Part shown: one piece after another, positions 30,499-41,908 of the stretch
How the letters are laid out: every line of letters starts with the position of its first letter
Numbering within the stretch: the first letter of the stretch is position 1
Source: Macrocybe gigantea
Taxonomy: Eukaryota; Basidiomycota; Agaricomycetes; Agaricales; Callistosporiaceae
NCBI GenBank assembly: GCA_011319805.1
Contig: SJRY01000151.1
Span: 1-47,431, forward strand
DNA length: 47,431 nucleotides
Reading direction: 5' to 3'
Notes under the pieces: generated by a model
What the model saw: the letters and a program-made list of their open reading frames with translations, nothing else
Told to the model about the DNA's origin: nothing
Databases searched by the model: none
Program-made: the position numbers and the translations under genes

Positions 30499-33156
30499 CT
30501 AGTAGAGCTGTTGATATCGATTGAAGTATTACAACCATTTTATGATGCTGCAGTAGTCTTTAATTGTGAAAGTGTGAATATCAGGGGGCCGTGTCTGCTG
30601 GATGTTAAGATAGTGGCTATACTTGTGGATCGTGTATCTCTGCGAGACCACATTCACAGGCAAAGCAGGTTCCTCTTATACACATTTGAGAAGGAACTCA
30701 AGCCAGGTGTTAAAGACATGATCTACTATTCTAATATGTGCGCCCCTACCAGTTGGGTCAGCTCGTGTTTATATCAGCTGCATTGGTTCCTTCCGCATCG
30801 CGTGCAATCGTTGCGCGCAAGGGCACGGCGAATATCTGGCTTGAGTCACAGCTTGGAGTTCCTCAGCAGGACCAGGCAACCGCTCTTGCAGGAAATACGA
30901 CTCGTGTTGTACGTAGATCCTGTGCATTTTGTTTTGCTGCAAGCACTACAAGTGCTCGTGGTACCCTCCTCGCAGAACAGCATTTTCTCGGTGAGTCCAG
31001 GACAGCATTTACTTTTCATGGCTGGAGACTAATGTATGGCAGCGTTTTACTTGCTGCACGGCCATCTGCTCATGTTCCTTCGGGTGAAGGATGGGTGAGT
31101 CTCCAGTAATAGTAAGCGGCGAGCAGTACTGATGGCACAGAATAACATTTTACAGCTTTTAATGAATATGATAGACCAGATCATCGCCTGCCGCTGCTTA
31201 CAAGAGCACCATTACATTCTCAATACAGCAGACAGCAGTATATCTGCGCGGCCATATCGCTGATCATAATGATCTGCAGCGCGAGGTTAAAATCAGTGTG
31301 CTTTTGGAAGACCTGTGTTCTGTAATTATGGATGCACATGCCACTTTTCTAATGCTCAAACAGCCGATCCAGGCATTCTACACATGGTTGCAAACTCTTG
31401 ATCCAGAAAAGCTAAAATATAGGCAGTTGCGAGAGGTGCTCGATAAGCGGAAAGAATGCAGGTGGCAAGAACGGAACTGCAAGTGAAAATTCATATAAAG
31501 GACGGGATTTGGATGGACACCGCACTGGCAGAAGGCAGAGCTGGGACACATGGAAGTGCTTCGAAGGCCGCTGATGCCAAAACCGTATCCTGATCCCGGC
31601 CATGGGGATTGAAAGCGGCAACATCGATAATCACTGGAGGGAGTATGTTACAAATGGACCAGTACTGGACAGATGCATGAAGCATCGACCTATATGCTGC
31701 CTGAACTGGAAGCAATTGACAGTGGTATTCTGGCAACGGATGGACTACCATGGCACGAGCCTTCAAAATTACCCACCAGTAGTCTGCGATATTCCCGACT
31801 TCAACCAAACTTGGTTCGCTATCATGACATCCAACCGCTTGCGACTTTCATGGGCAAGATATGAGGAGGGACTTATTAATGTCAGACAGGCTGTATGGCT
31901 TGCGATGGAGAGGATCAGGCATTTGATTGAAAAGGCACTACTATATTGGCAACATGTTTTTTGTAATCATTACATTGCTTAGTCTTGCATGATGTGACTA
32001 CAAATGTCGTGGACTTCCACCGCAACTCATGCACTGCCGGCACAATGATTTCTATAGACTATGTGTCGCATGTGCTACTCACTTACCCAAGGAAGCACGA
32101 CAGTGAACATCCAAATAGTGCTGACCAAGCAAGCTAACCAAATGCTGCTTCTCTGTCTCCACCCGCAGTGAGCGCACAGCCAAAAATCCGCGAGGCAATA
32201 TAGCCGCTGTTCAGCATCTGCAACGCATCACACTTCGATGGCCGAAGCAAATCATATCACCTCCAGAGAGCGTTCATGTTGAAATCAAGAAATGCGTGGC
32301 TTCTCCACCCATTTCTGCCCACACAGGCCATCGGCGATGCAACACGCACATCGCGCTATGCATATTAACTAATTGGAGTACAAGTTGTGAGGTCTCAACC
32401 TCACCTCTGTTTCTACCGTGGACAATTTTTGCCTTGGATTCTTGTTGCTTTCGTTCATTGCTGCGACCTTGATTGGCTCCACCTCAATTATAAGATGCGA
32501 AAGGGCAGCAACAGTTCTCAACCAAGCATCTTGTGAACATGCTTCATCCGCTGAATTCAATGCACTGCTACAGGACACTTTCAGAAGTGCCACTCTCTAC
32601 ACTCATGGTGCATGGTGGCCTCCATAGAGATTTCCAGCCATCTATCTTCATGCAGTGCCTGCTCAAGGTAAGCCGTTTATTAGCACAGGCATTCATAGGC
32701 CAAGTGCTGGATACAACGAATGAGGTACGCGGTACTCGAAACATATGGACAAATGAGAAGAGGCTGATTGGGGGCGTCTTCTTGGTCAGGATCATGTAGG
32801 GTGGTGGGCCTCACAGCCATGGAACTTATGTATGTGGAGGTCGATAGTTGTGGACTGGACAGCTCTACAAGTATCCTGCATTGCAAGATACTATCTGACA
32901 TGCAAAGAACAAATATTCGGCACACCTTGCATCCTGCGGACAAAAGCATTTCCTTTGAAAACAATAGATACTGTACCTAGAAATGACCCACATGCCTTTC
33001 CGATGACCATTAGCGGCAACAAGTAGAGTAAAGTAAAGAATTAATCTGATAGCTCAAATGAACGTTGGAAAAAAAAAGAAGGAAAGGATAAAGGAGAGGC
33101 GCGTCGCTATGAACGAAGTGTATATCGCGCATTAGACATACTCGAGAACACAGCGA
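30499..33156. other. Unresolved region with short exon-like frames
   Basis: Several frames look partly coding, but no model could be joined with confidence. At about 30738-31097 a plus-strand stretch is rich in Ala and Ser and ends at a GTGAGT donor. At about 31190-31486 a stretch follows a possible acceptor and ends in QPIQAFYTWLQTLDPEKLKY and a basic tail. At about 31600-31860 another short frame appears. At 32418-32627 a frame starts with a hydrophobic, signal-like segment. These may be decayed or multi-exon genes. No repeats or RNA genes were recognised. Confidence 0.3.
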
Positions 33157-35040
33157 TCATCTCGTCAACCTCATCACCAAATGTGAACCTGTGTTCACAA
33201 TCACCATCGTCGAAACACGTGAATCGCGCCGTGACAGGACCTCCTCAAAGTACGAGCTCAAGAGCGACATGTGCCCTGCATGCCACGGAGGCGGAGGGAA
33301 GTCGGACAGGTTGTACATGCATGACGCCGTGGACGCCGTCATGTAGCTGCTCCATGTCAGGTCGGCAGAGGGCTGGCTGGCTGGACGACGTGACGAGCGG
33401 CTGCGTGATGGTGGACTTGCTTTCGTGCTCGTGCGCACTAGCGTGCTCCTCGGACCTGCTATAGTGACCCTCTGATATCTAGCCTGCCATCGATGACAGG
33501 TGGTCCATCTGCACCGCTGGTGGCGTCGTCACGGACTCGATGACTGAACAGTTCTTCGTCCGTCACGTGAGATGTCAGCACAAGCATTTCCTCGTTATGA
33601 ACAGTTCTTACCAGTTCCACCGTGATCCGGATCCGTAGGCGACGACGACCCTAACCACACTGCCTCTACCTCAGCTTCTACATCCACCGGAAGCGTCCCA
33701 GAGGGCTTGAACGCCTGTATTGGATCCATCAGCATGCCTGCCCTGGCGCGCGCACCTCCCTCCGGGGTCCTCCTCGAACACAAACTCCAAGCTCGACTCC
33801 CCCTGCTTGCCGCCACCATTCAAGTCCACCGTGTTCGGCACCGTAATGCTCGACTGCGAGTACTGGCTGCTCTCCGGCTCCACCACGAGCTGCTCATACT
33901 CCTCGCTCAGCCATCGTGGGAGGCTTGTCAACCCACTGCCCGTCCGCGGCAGCCGCGAATGCAGCGAGCTCGTTGACGTCGTAGCCCCCAGTGATGCCGC
34001 TGTTGCCGCTTTCCTATCGTTGTCCCGAAACACGAACATGTCATGGGTTGTCAGACGCCATGCCTGGTGAGAGGCTCAGCCGGCGGAGATCATCCACGCT
34101 TGAGGTCTGGCGCATTGTCGAGGTCGCTTCCGAGACCTCCCGCGGCAGCATTGACGAGGATGTGAACATGTGCTTCTGACTCGGATCGCTCGTATTTTGC
34201 AGTTGCGCGACGTACGGCGGACGCGAGACGTCATGCTGCACCGGCTGTCTGCACACCCGCTGTGGTTGGGGGAAGTGGGAACCCCTGTCGCATGCCCTCG
34301 TTTCTGACAGCGTCAACACCCAAGCTAGGCGCCTTTCTCGGATCTCCTGCAGTCACACAGCATTCGCCAGCGTCTCGCTGACGCTAACCGTGTCCAGGAT
34401 CATCATCAAGTTGTGCAGCGACTCGTGGCCACTCTCAGAAATGAAGGGCAACTACTGGATCTCGTGTGGCAGGACCTCCTGCACGATGCCGGGTGACCAT
34501 GCCACCCAGATCTTCGCAGTCGGAAGAACGTTGCTGTCAGGCCGTCCTTGAGCTAGCGCCATCGTCGAACGAATCGCGCAACGCCTGGACATATGAATGG
34601 AGATGCGGCGGGTGCTGTCGCTCTGGGCCTTCGTCCTGTTGCTGTTCTGGAGCCTTGGCCGCCTGCGAAGATTCACTAGACTTCCTCAACACCGATCACC
34701 CAAAGGAGTCCGTCGTGGAGTGGCCGTGAGAATTGGATGACTTGGACAGCGTCTTGCTGAGCGAGCTCGAATATGCATGGGATATCCGGCTGAATGTGCC
34801 CGTACTGGTGCTGATCATCTGCGAATTGGACTGCTGCAGCAGACGTGGGCATTTCAGCCTGGCTTCCAAGGTAAGCACAGACAACGAGAAACTCGAGATT
34901 GCTGGGGTCTTCTTTCCACTTTCCCTTGTCCATGAGAGATTTTGAGCGCCCGCGAGGCATGCTTCACATCTGCTTCTTTTGGAAGGAATGCATCGCTCAT
35001 GCCTGCCCTTGATCATTGTCATCTCGGCACACTTCATGCA
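33157..35040 (-). pseudogene. Disrupted coding region with Gln/Ser-rich and Cys-containing parts
   Basis: A CpG-rich stretch in which coding-like minus-strand pieces change frame repeatedly. A Cys-rich piece (CMKCAEMTMIKGRHERC then CEAC, ~34950-35010) is followed by Gln/Ser-rich sequence. Then come SSESSQAAKAPEQQQDEGPE and HSYVQALRDSFDDG (~34690-34550), SVDDLRRLSLSPG (~34090) and LPRWLSEEYEQLVVEPESS (~33930-33880). The last piece, to 33157, reads LLSSYFEEVLSRRDSRVST. The Cys spacing and the long polar parts are reminiscent of a fungal zinc-cluster regulator, but stops and frame changes make an intact gene unlikely. Identity is not established. Confidence 0.35.
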
Positions 35041-36661
35041 TTCGCTTCAACTTTTTGCGGCTCCCAAGCCTTTGGTGCATTTGTGGTACTGTTGCACGAT
35101 GAAGTCATTGTGCACCAGCAATTGCGGCAGTTAATGAGGCGAGGACAGGCCACCTTCTGTGCCAAAATTCGACCTCCCTTAATGGTTCTGCATGCCAAAG
35201 GACTCACCAACATTTTGCCGTGTCGAAGCCCTTCTGGTGGGTCTAATATGTCACTTTAAATTATGTGCTCATTTCCTAGGATTGCATATATCGCGCGGAA
35301 TCTGTATGAGCAACACATGTCTCCCTAGTCTGCCACCGGCTGTCGGGATCGCGACGCAGTCGTCGTCATGCACGAACTCACTGAAGCGCTTGTTCTGCGG
35401 GACTACATCTCTATCTGTGGTGACAATGCGATGCTGGGCAGATCTGAGGACTCGAGTTGCAGTTTTGATATCGCTACCTGGCATGTATTCAATGCTACAG
35501 CGATGCAACCGTAACGCACTACTTGTGCATGGCTAATAGCTGTCGCACATAACCAAATTCGTTGCACGATGGCTCACAGTCATAATCCAGAGGGGACACA
35601 GGGAAGACACTATCTCTGTATGTCACGCGATATTCCAAATTAAACGAAAGGCAAGAAATCAAGACTTGCGATGCGCAATTCTACAAATGATGTTACAGTG
35701 CGTATCCCATTCACAGTCGCAATTTTACAGCTCATGACACATTTTGTTAACATCCATCACACGAGCCCATCTACCCCTCCCTCTCCATTTTTTCCCTCCA
35801 TTAGGAAACCAATCTGTGCCATTCCGTGCAGGATAAACATGCAACGTCCCATACGCGCGACCTTTGACGAACCCTCGCACTGTCCAATGCAATTCGCGTT
35901 CATCGGAAATGTGGAGTCCACCCCTTCAAGGTAAATAGGTCTACTATATTTGCGCTTCCAGACCAGTAAACATACTTACATGACAACCCAGTCGATGCTT
36001 GATCCCTTGAAGCGGTCGAGAATTTTTTATTCGTGCTCATTCACCGCCTGCTTCACCCTTTCGCGAAGTGTATCAAGCTGGTGCTCTGGAATTGCGTCGA
36101 AGGAGAAGATGCACATATTTTAAGAGTGCGCGTTTGCTGTTAGCGGAATGCGATGAGCGACGATTCTTGCGCTGCGAAATTAAGCTCAAAAGCTTCTCTG
36201 TTGTCGTGACGCCATCTGCATGTCGCGACTAACTCATGGACTACTACGGATGCGTCACTGAATACGACGCTTATCGTCTTGCTTGGGACATGCTCATCGC
36301 GCCTGGCATCGACGCGACGAGCGACGCGATTGGTTTTTCCTTGGCTCTTTCACAGCGAAAAATCATTTATTTATTTTATTTTATTTTTCGCAGGGACAGG
36401 GGATACCTTTATTTATTTATTTTCCACTTCAATAAAACTAAGATATAATCCTGTGGCATATCTATTTTCAGCATTAAATACTGATTGCACATTACTAGCC
36501 ATTAATCAATATCACCTTTTTTATGCAGAAAAAACTTGAAGAAAGGTGATATTGCCTGTATGTATTTCTACCAGTTTAAGCTATTATAGACCTCAGGTTG
36601 ATATTCTTGAAAAATTTAGAAATAAAGTGGAAGTGGATCTTAGTAGCTTTCTCCCATGGTT
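35041..36661. other. Unassigned region with AT-rich simple sequence
   Basis: No gene is supported. 36360-36425 is low-complexity (ttattta/tttattt words). Around 35740-35830 are C/T-rich tracts. Nothing else is recognised. Confidence 0.35.
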
Positions 36662-37196
36662 CTACCTACCGGCCGCAGCAGTGTAACCTCCGTGGACCCC
36701 TACTTCAGGCAGCTTCATATAGTACCGGGTACCCTGTTGGCTCAAACGCCATCGGGTGGTTATCAGCCCAATTCCCAGTATGGTCCCTTATCCTTTCGGC
36801 CCCTACCTTTTAAGATCGGGATTATGTGTGGTCTGCCAGATTAAGGCATTGTCCGGCACTTACATCTCAAGGCCATCCATGCCAAGGGAAACCTGGTCAC
36901 GTGAGTTAGGGTCATATGACACTTGGCCCACATTGTGGGGTAAGTCACATGTGTGACACATAACCCAGCTTATGTCACATGCTAGTTGCTTAGTCATATG
37001 ACCAAGTCACCTCCCTCATGGGAACAACTATCACAGGATCATGATACTTCCTGCCTGCGTCACATGGAACCAGCTTCGGACACTTCTGAATGCAAACCTG
37101 AAGATGCCACCTCCAGAACTAGAACCCACGGCTTCGTGAATTGCCACATCCACAGGTCTACCTGACTGCGTTTACCGCTATGCCAACCAGCTCTTG
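36662..37196 (-). mobile_element. SINE-like element, copy 2 (head half only)
   Basis: Matches the right half of copy 1 and copy 3, including ccgggtaccctgttggctca and the A and B boxes near 37130-37190. The tail half is missing at the left end. The head end (37196) directly abuts an internal LINE segment, so no target-site duplication can be assigned. It carries many C-to-T and G-to-A changes relative to copy 1. Confidence 0.65.
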
Positions 37197-38923
37197 TAGT
37201 ATCCTCACTAACATATGATGGTTGAGTGAAGGAAAATATTGAGCCACATCGAAAGCGATGATGCTCGTTTTGAGGCCCTTTAGCCAGCCTTGCTAGATAA
37301 TATGGGTTAAGAAGATACCCACATCCTCCGTAGAGTTCTGCTGGATGCCATCGAACTGCTTTGGATTAAAGACAGCAAATTTGGTCACTTCGTATTGCAT
37401 ATGTCATGCTAGCATCTTCTTGATGAGTTTGCCGAGAGTATTCAAAAGCACAATCAGATGAAAGGCCTTTGGAGTATCATATGCAGGTTTGCCAGGCTTC
37501 GAAATGATCACCAACAGACTCTGCTTGAAGTAAGAGGGCCAGTGGCCCAATTCCAAACATGCATTAGCAATGTTAAGGATGAAATTAGCCAAGTGAGGGA
37601 ATTTCACCAGCTGCTTAATATAGCCCCAAGACAGATGATCCGGTCCTGGGGTGGAGGTGTTGCTACAAGGCTCCAAGGACTCTTGGAGTTCTGCAGCAGA
37701 GAATAGGATCCAGTCCCAAATTGGATAAGGCTCGAGCTCATCAAGCTTATCCAGATTAACTGGCCTGTCAGATGCAGCATTATAAGATTTGTCGAGCGCA
37801 TTCCACAGCGACTCGATAGAGTTATAGGGCTGTCCCCAAAAGGAGATGGCCTTGTAGGCTGGGAGCAGCCTTTGCTTCATCCATGCAGCTAGATCCCATA
37901 GACATTGTGACTTTTCAGCAACTTTCTTGATTCGCTGATCAAAGAAGGTGCATTTAGCATCCTTAATAGCTCAATGCCAGATGCAATGGTCACCTTCAGA
38001 CTAGGTCTGTCTGAAGGTGTCCAATGTTTCAGAGCAATGCTGGTTCTACCAGCCTTTGCTCTGCTTCAATAGCTTGCACTCCTTGGAATGGAGGTCCCAA
38101 GCATGATTGACTGACCTGGAGAGAGTCTCAACAATACTCTCTAAGTCATCTGGTGACTCGATTGGCACCAAGTCCATACCGAGCAGATCACTAGCAATGT
38201 CAGAGATAAACTCAGGCATACTGTCCTTTGGGAGAGTCTAGTATGAATTAGAAAGGTCCAGTAATGGAATATCTAAGGAGAGCAACAATGGATAGTGGTC
38301 CAAAGTCAATCTCAGGTCATCACAAATGACCAGTGCCATCTCCACCACATTGACAGGGATGAACATCAAATTGATAACTGAAGGCTGCAGGTCCGGGTTA
38401 TGTGAAATGAAGGTCGGGCTATGATTAGATGGCTCCGACCAGTCAAGACCAAGGTCAAGTGCTGCATTGCACAGCATCTCTTCTCATGTACACTGCAAGA
38501 TATGGACTCCATCCCAGAGTTTATAGTAACAGTTGAAATCCCCTCCCAAATAAGTTAGGTTGGGAAAGTCAGGATGCTCCGCACAGTCATGCAGCAAGTG
38601 AATAGCACTTCCATCTACATCAGAGTAGGCGTTTGCAAGAAACAGAGGCTCTCCAGGAGTGGAGAAGCTAATGACTATCAGGTCATGACTATCAACAAGA
38701 TCATGTCTGAGGGAAGGATGCAACCACTATAGGCAGTTGTGGATGTAAGCCATCACATGAGGAGGGTTTTCATATGATGAGCGGTGAATAATACAAGTCC
38801 AGTTGGGATGACTGGGACCTCCAATTACTGGCTCACCCTCAGTGCTATGCACTGACAGGGCTTGTCTCAACAGGTTCCAAGTAGGCTCTTGGAAAAACAG
38901 AATATCATAATCCTCTCCAAGGG
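37197..38923 (-). mobile_element. LINE L1d, internal fragment with endonuclease and RT start, decayed
   Basis: A minus-strand LINE segment. From 38923 downward it shows an EEP-type endonuclease: EDYDILFFQEPTWN (~38920-38880), LGGDFNCYYKLWD (~38550-38510) and LTLDHYPLL (~38310-38280, the SDH-like motif). It then continues into the linker and RT N-terminal half up to the L1a-equivalent position ~3355. There are many stops and no 3' end. This is the only copy in the window showing the endonuclease half, so it indicates the full ORF2 order: endonuclease, RT, RNase H, CCHC. CpG sites are largely lost. Confidence 0.75.
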
Positions 38924-40202
38924 TTTTTTTTTTTTTTTTTTTTTTTTTTTATCAACAATTTATAAAGCAGTGTTCAGTGGCAGTCCGCTTGTAAATACAC
39001 AGAGGTACCTACGATAAATACAAGAAGTTTAGGGCCCTCCAAGTGGAGGACCCTTATCACTGTCTCCTTTGCAGGATAGGTGCTAGACTAACCAGTGGAA
39101 TTCTGTATCTAGACCCCAGAATCAACTTGGATTCAAAGCCTGGATTAGTTATTCAGGTGAACCGGCAGAGGATGAGTCCTCTCAGACTGGAGTCAGGGGA
39201 CTGCCTTGGTCTGCCACAGTCCAAATTTTGGCCAGGGAGCAAGTTACCAAGAGGCCAAGTGAACAGGCGAAGTTTAGCCCCCCCCTTGCAGGAGAGGTGG
39301 CTTACCCCAGCTTCAGACCCGACCCTCCATTGTACTATGGAGGCAGTCCATTACCCGGGAGTTTCACACTTTGGATTCAACTTAAGCAGTTACCTAGGTG
39401 TATTATCCCAGAGATCACCAACAGAGGAGTCAGGTCTCTTGAGCCAAGGACTAGAGACTGTCCAGCCTTGCTATGGCCCAGCGGTGTCAGGGGCGTGACC
39501 CCCAGTCCTGCCTTCCCGTCCTCCAGCAGATGGTTTGCAGATCCATCACATGTATGGATCCCCATCTGTCTAAGGTCTCTGTCTTGCCACATGCCTGCCA
39601 GACTGGCATCCGATATCACAGCAAGGTTACTCTTACTGAACGGGTCTGGATCTACTTCCGCCAACTTAAGCAGGTGACGTACTGCAGTGACTAACCTCTA
39701 TAGACCCCTACTTCAGGCAGCTCACATGGTACCGGGTACCCTGTTGGCTCAAACGCCATCGGGTGGTTATCAGCCCAATTCCCAGTATGGTCCCTTATCA
39801 TTTTAGCCCCTACCTTTTAAGATTGGGGATCACGTGTGGTCTGCCGGATTAAGGCATTATCTGGCACTTACATCTCAAGACCATCCACACCAAGAGAAAC
39901 CTGGTCACGTGAGTTAGAGTCATGTGACACTTGACCTACATAGTGGGGTAAGTCACATGTGTGACACATAATCCAGCTTACATCATGTGCCAGTTGCTTA
40001 GTCATATGACCAAGTCACCTCCCTTGTGGGAACAACTATCACAGGATCATGATACTTCCTGCCTGCGTCACATGGAACTAGCTTTGGACACTTCTGAATG
40101 CAAATCTGAAGATGCCACCTCCAGGACTAGAACCCGCAGCTTCGTGGATTGCCACATCCACAGGACTACCTGACTGCATTTACTGCTATGCCAACCAGCC
40201 CC
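38924..40202 (-). mobile_element. SINE-like element, copy 3, with LINE-derived tail and poly-A
   Basis: On the minus strand: head at 40202 (A and B boxes near 40190-40120), body to about 39267, a further 235 bases with a Gly/Ala-poor, non-coding look, then ~80 bases (39030-38951) matching the last 80 bases of the LINE 3' UTR, and 27 A (38950-38924). A tRNA head plus a LINE-like tail is the classic SINE plan, in which the tail lets the LINE reverse transcriptase recognise the RNA. Copy 1 lacks this tail. No target-site duplication was found, since the head abuts another LINE. Confidence 0.6.
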
Positions 40203-41908
40203 CTGCCAGGTTTATCAAGTATTTGAAAGTCAGGTCCTCTGCCCGTCTTGCTAATTCCAACCTGAGGCATGCCCTCAGGTCTTTAACTACCCTGCCACAG
40301 GTAGGGGGTGATCCCTCAAAGGCAAAGAATTTGGCCTCTCTATTGGACAGGCAGTGTAGTGTGCTCAAGTCTCTGCTCAAGGACTTGGTGGACCTTAAAC
40401 CACCTAACTTTTTATCCACGGACTATTTCACAGATGCGAATAATCCAGGCAGGCAGCTTGTTGATGAATTCAGTAGTTGTCTTGAGATCCATAAGCTTCT
40501 TGGCAGGGATGAAGACTCTGTCAAGGCTTACCGCACATCACTTGAATAGGCACTCGTTGAGTGCCAGCTTGAGCCCAGCTGTGTATATACGAGTAGTGAT
40601 GGTGCCATGCCCATGAAAGCAGATACACTTAAGCAGTCGGTGTACTCATCCTGGGTCTACTGAAGCAATACGCTTATTCATGAAACTCATCAGCCTGTCG
40701 GCAAAGTGACAAGTGACGATTCTGAGCTTATTGAATTGTGTGTGTCTATCCAAAAGGCTATCACACAAGATGGAGCTACATCTATCGTGTATTTTCTCAA
40801 CTCAATGAATGCAATCAATTGCATCATCGATTGCAACCCTCACTCTATACAGTTGCATTCTATTGCACTATGCACTTCATTGCATGCTTGGCTCTCTCAA
40901 TCCGAGCTGCACCAGATTATGCTCTGGCATGTCCCTTCCTGATGGAAGTGGGCTATTCAGGTTGAAGCACACGACTCTGTGCATGAGCTCGATGTTCCTC
41001 TGGGACCTCATCCTCTCTATACCATAGATGCACTCTGCAAGGAGGTGGATGATGATATGCATACTTCTTGGTTTCACAATACTAGAAGCAAGAAATACAT
41101 TGGTGCTTCCATGTTTCGTTTCCATGATGCAGGAAAGCCAGAAGTCTATGAGCACCCACTTCACAAAAGGACGGGTTTCATGAAGTTGGTGATGGGCAAT
41201 GAGCTATTCGCTCATTGCTGTCGCGTTGCTTGTGAACATGTGCTGATCAATGCATATCGAGCACGGTTCAACTTTGTTGAGAGCAATGAATGCTCCTGCA
41301 GATGAGGGCCTGAAGACTCCGTCCATGTCATGACTCTGTGTCATAACTGGAACAGACCAACTGAATGCCAGTATAACGCCTTTGTATGTTTCTGATTCAT
41401 TAAGTACCTAACATCAAACAAGGCAGCAGGTGCTTTTATCCCAGATCCAGGGGGCAGGTAACTGCCCTTCTGCAGTGGGGGATACTTGGATTATGGCTGC
41501 AGTGGGAGATTCTATGGGTTATAGCTCCTCACAGGGCCTTTGCAATCTACAGCATCAATCCAGTGGGGCATTTGATGAAAGCAAACACCAAGCTTCATTG
41601 CGTATAGCAGATTTTGTGACACCTGTCATTATGGGCCCTTTTAGACCCTTTATGTGGAATTGAGCACATCTGGCTCCTAGGAGCTGGGAGATGCAGGCCA
41701 AGTGGGTGAGTTAGCACAAGTGTGAGCCTAAGTGGCATAGGCACAGGCACAAGAGAACAGGGTTAGTGCACCCTCCATGTGCATCTCTTCAGTCTGGTTT
41801 CAGTTGGACTAGTTGTATTTATTGTAGGTACCCTCATGTATTTACAAGTGGACTGCCTCCAAGCACCACTTTATAAATTGTTGGTTTAAAAAAAAAAAAA
41901 AAAAAAAA
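40203..41908 (+). mobile_element. LINE L1f, 5'-truncated, decayed copy
   Basis: A plus-strand LINE running from the end of RT (RFIKYLKVRSSARL) through RNase H, the CCHC tail and 3' UTR to 21 A at 41888-41908. Several stops and frameshifts. At the position of the first L1a stop it has TGT, showing the ancestral codon. Many differences from L1a are CpG to TpG or CpA. Its 5' end meets the SINE head of copy 3 in opposite orientation. Confidence 0.82.

Noticed and set aside
34950..35010. Fourth member of the A/B/C zinc-cluster family
   Set aside because: The Cys spacing (C-x2-C-x12-C-x7-C-x2-C) differs and the flanking family motifs are absent.
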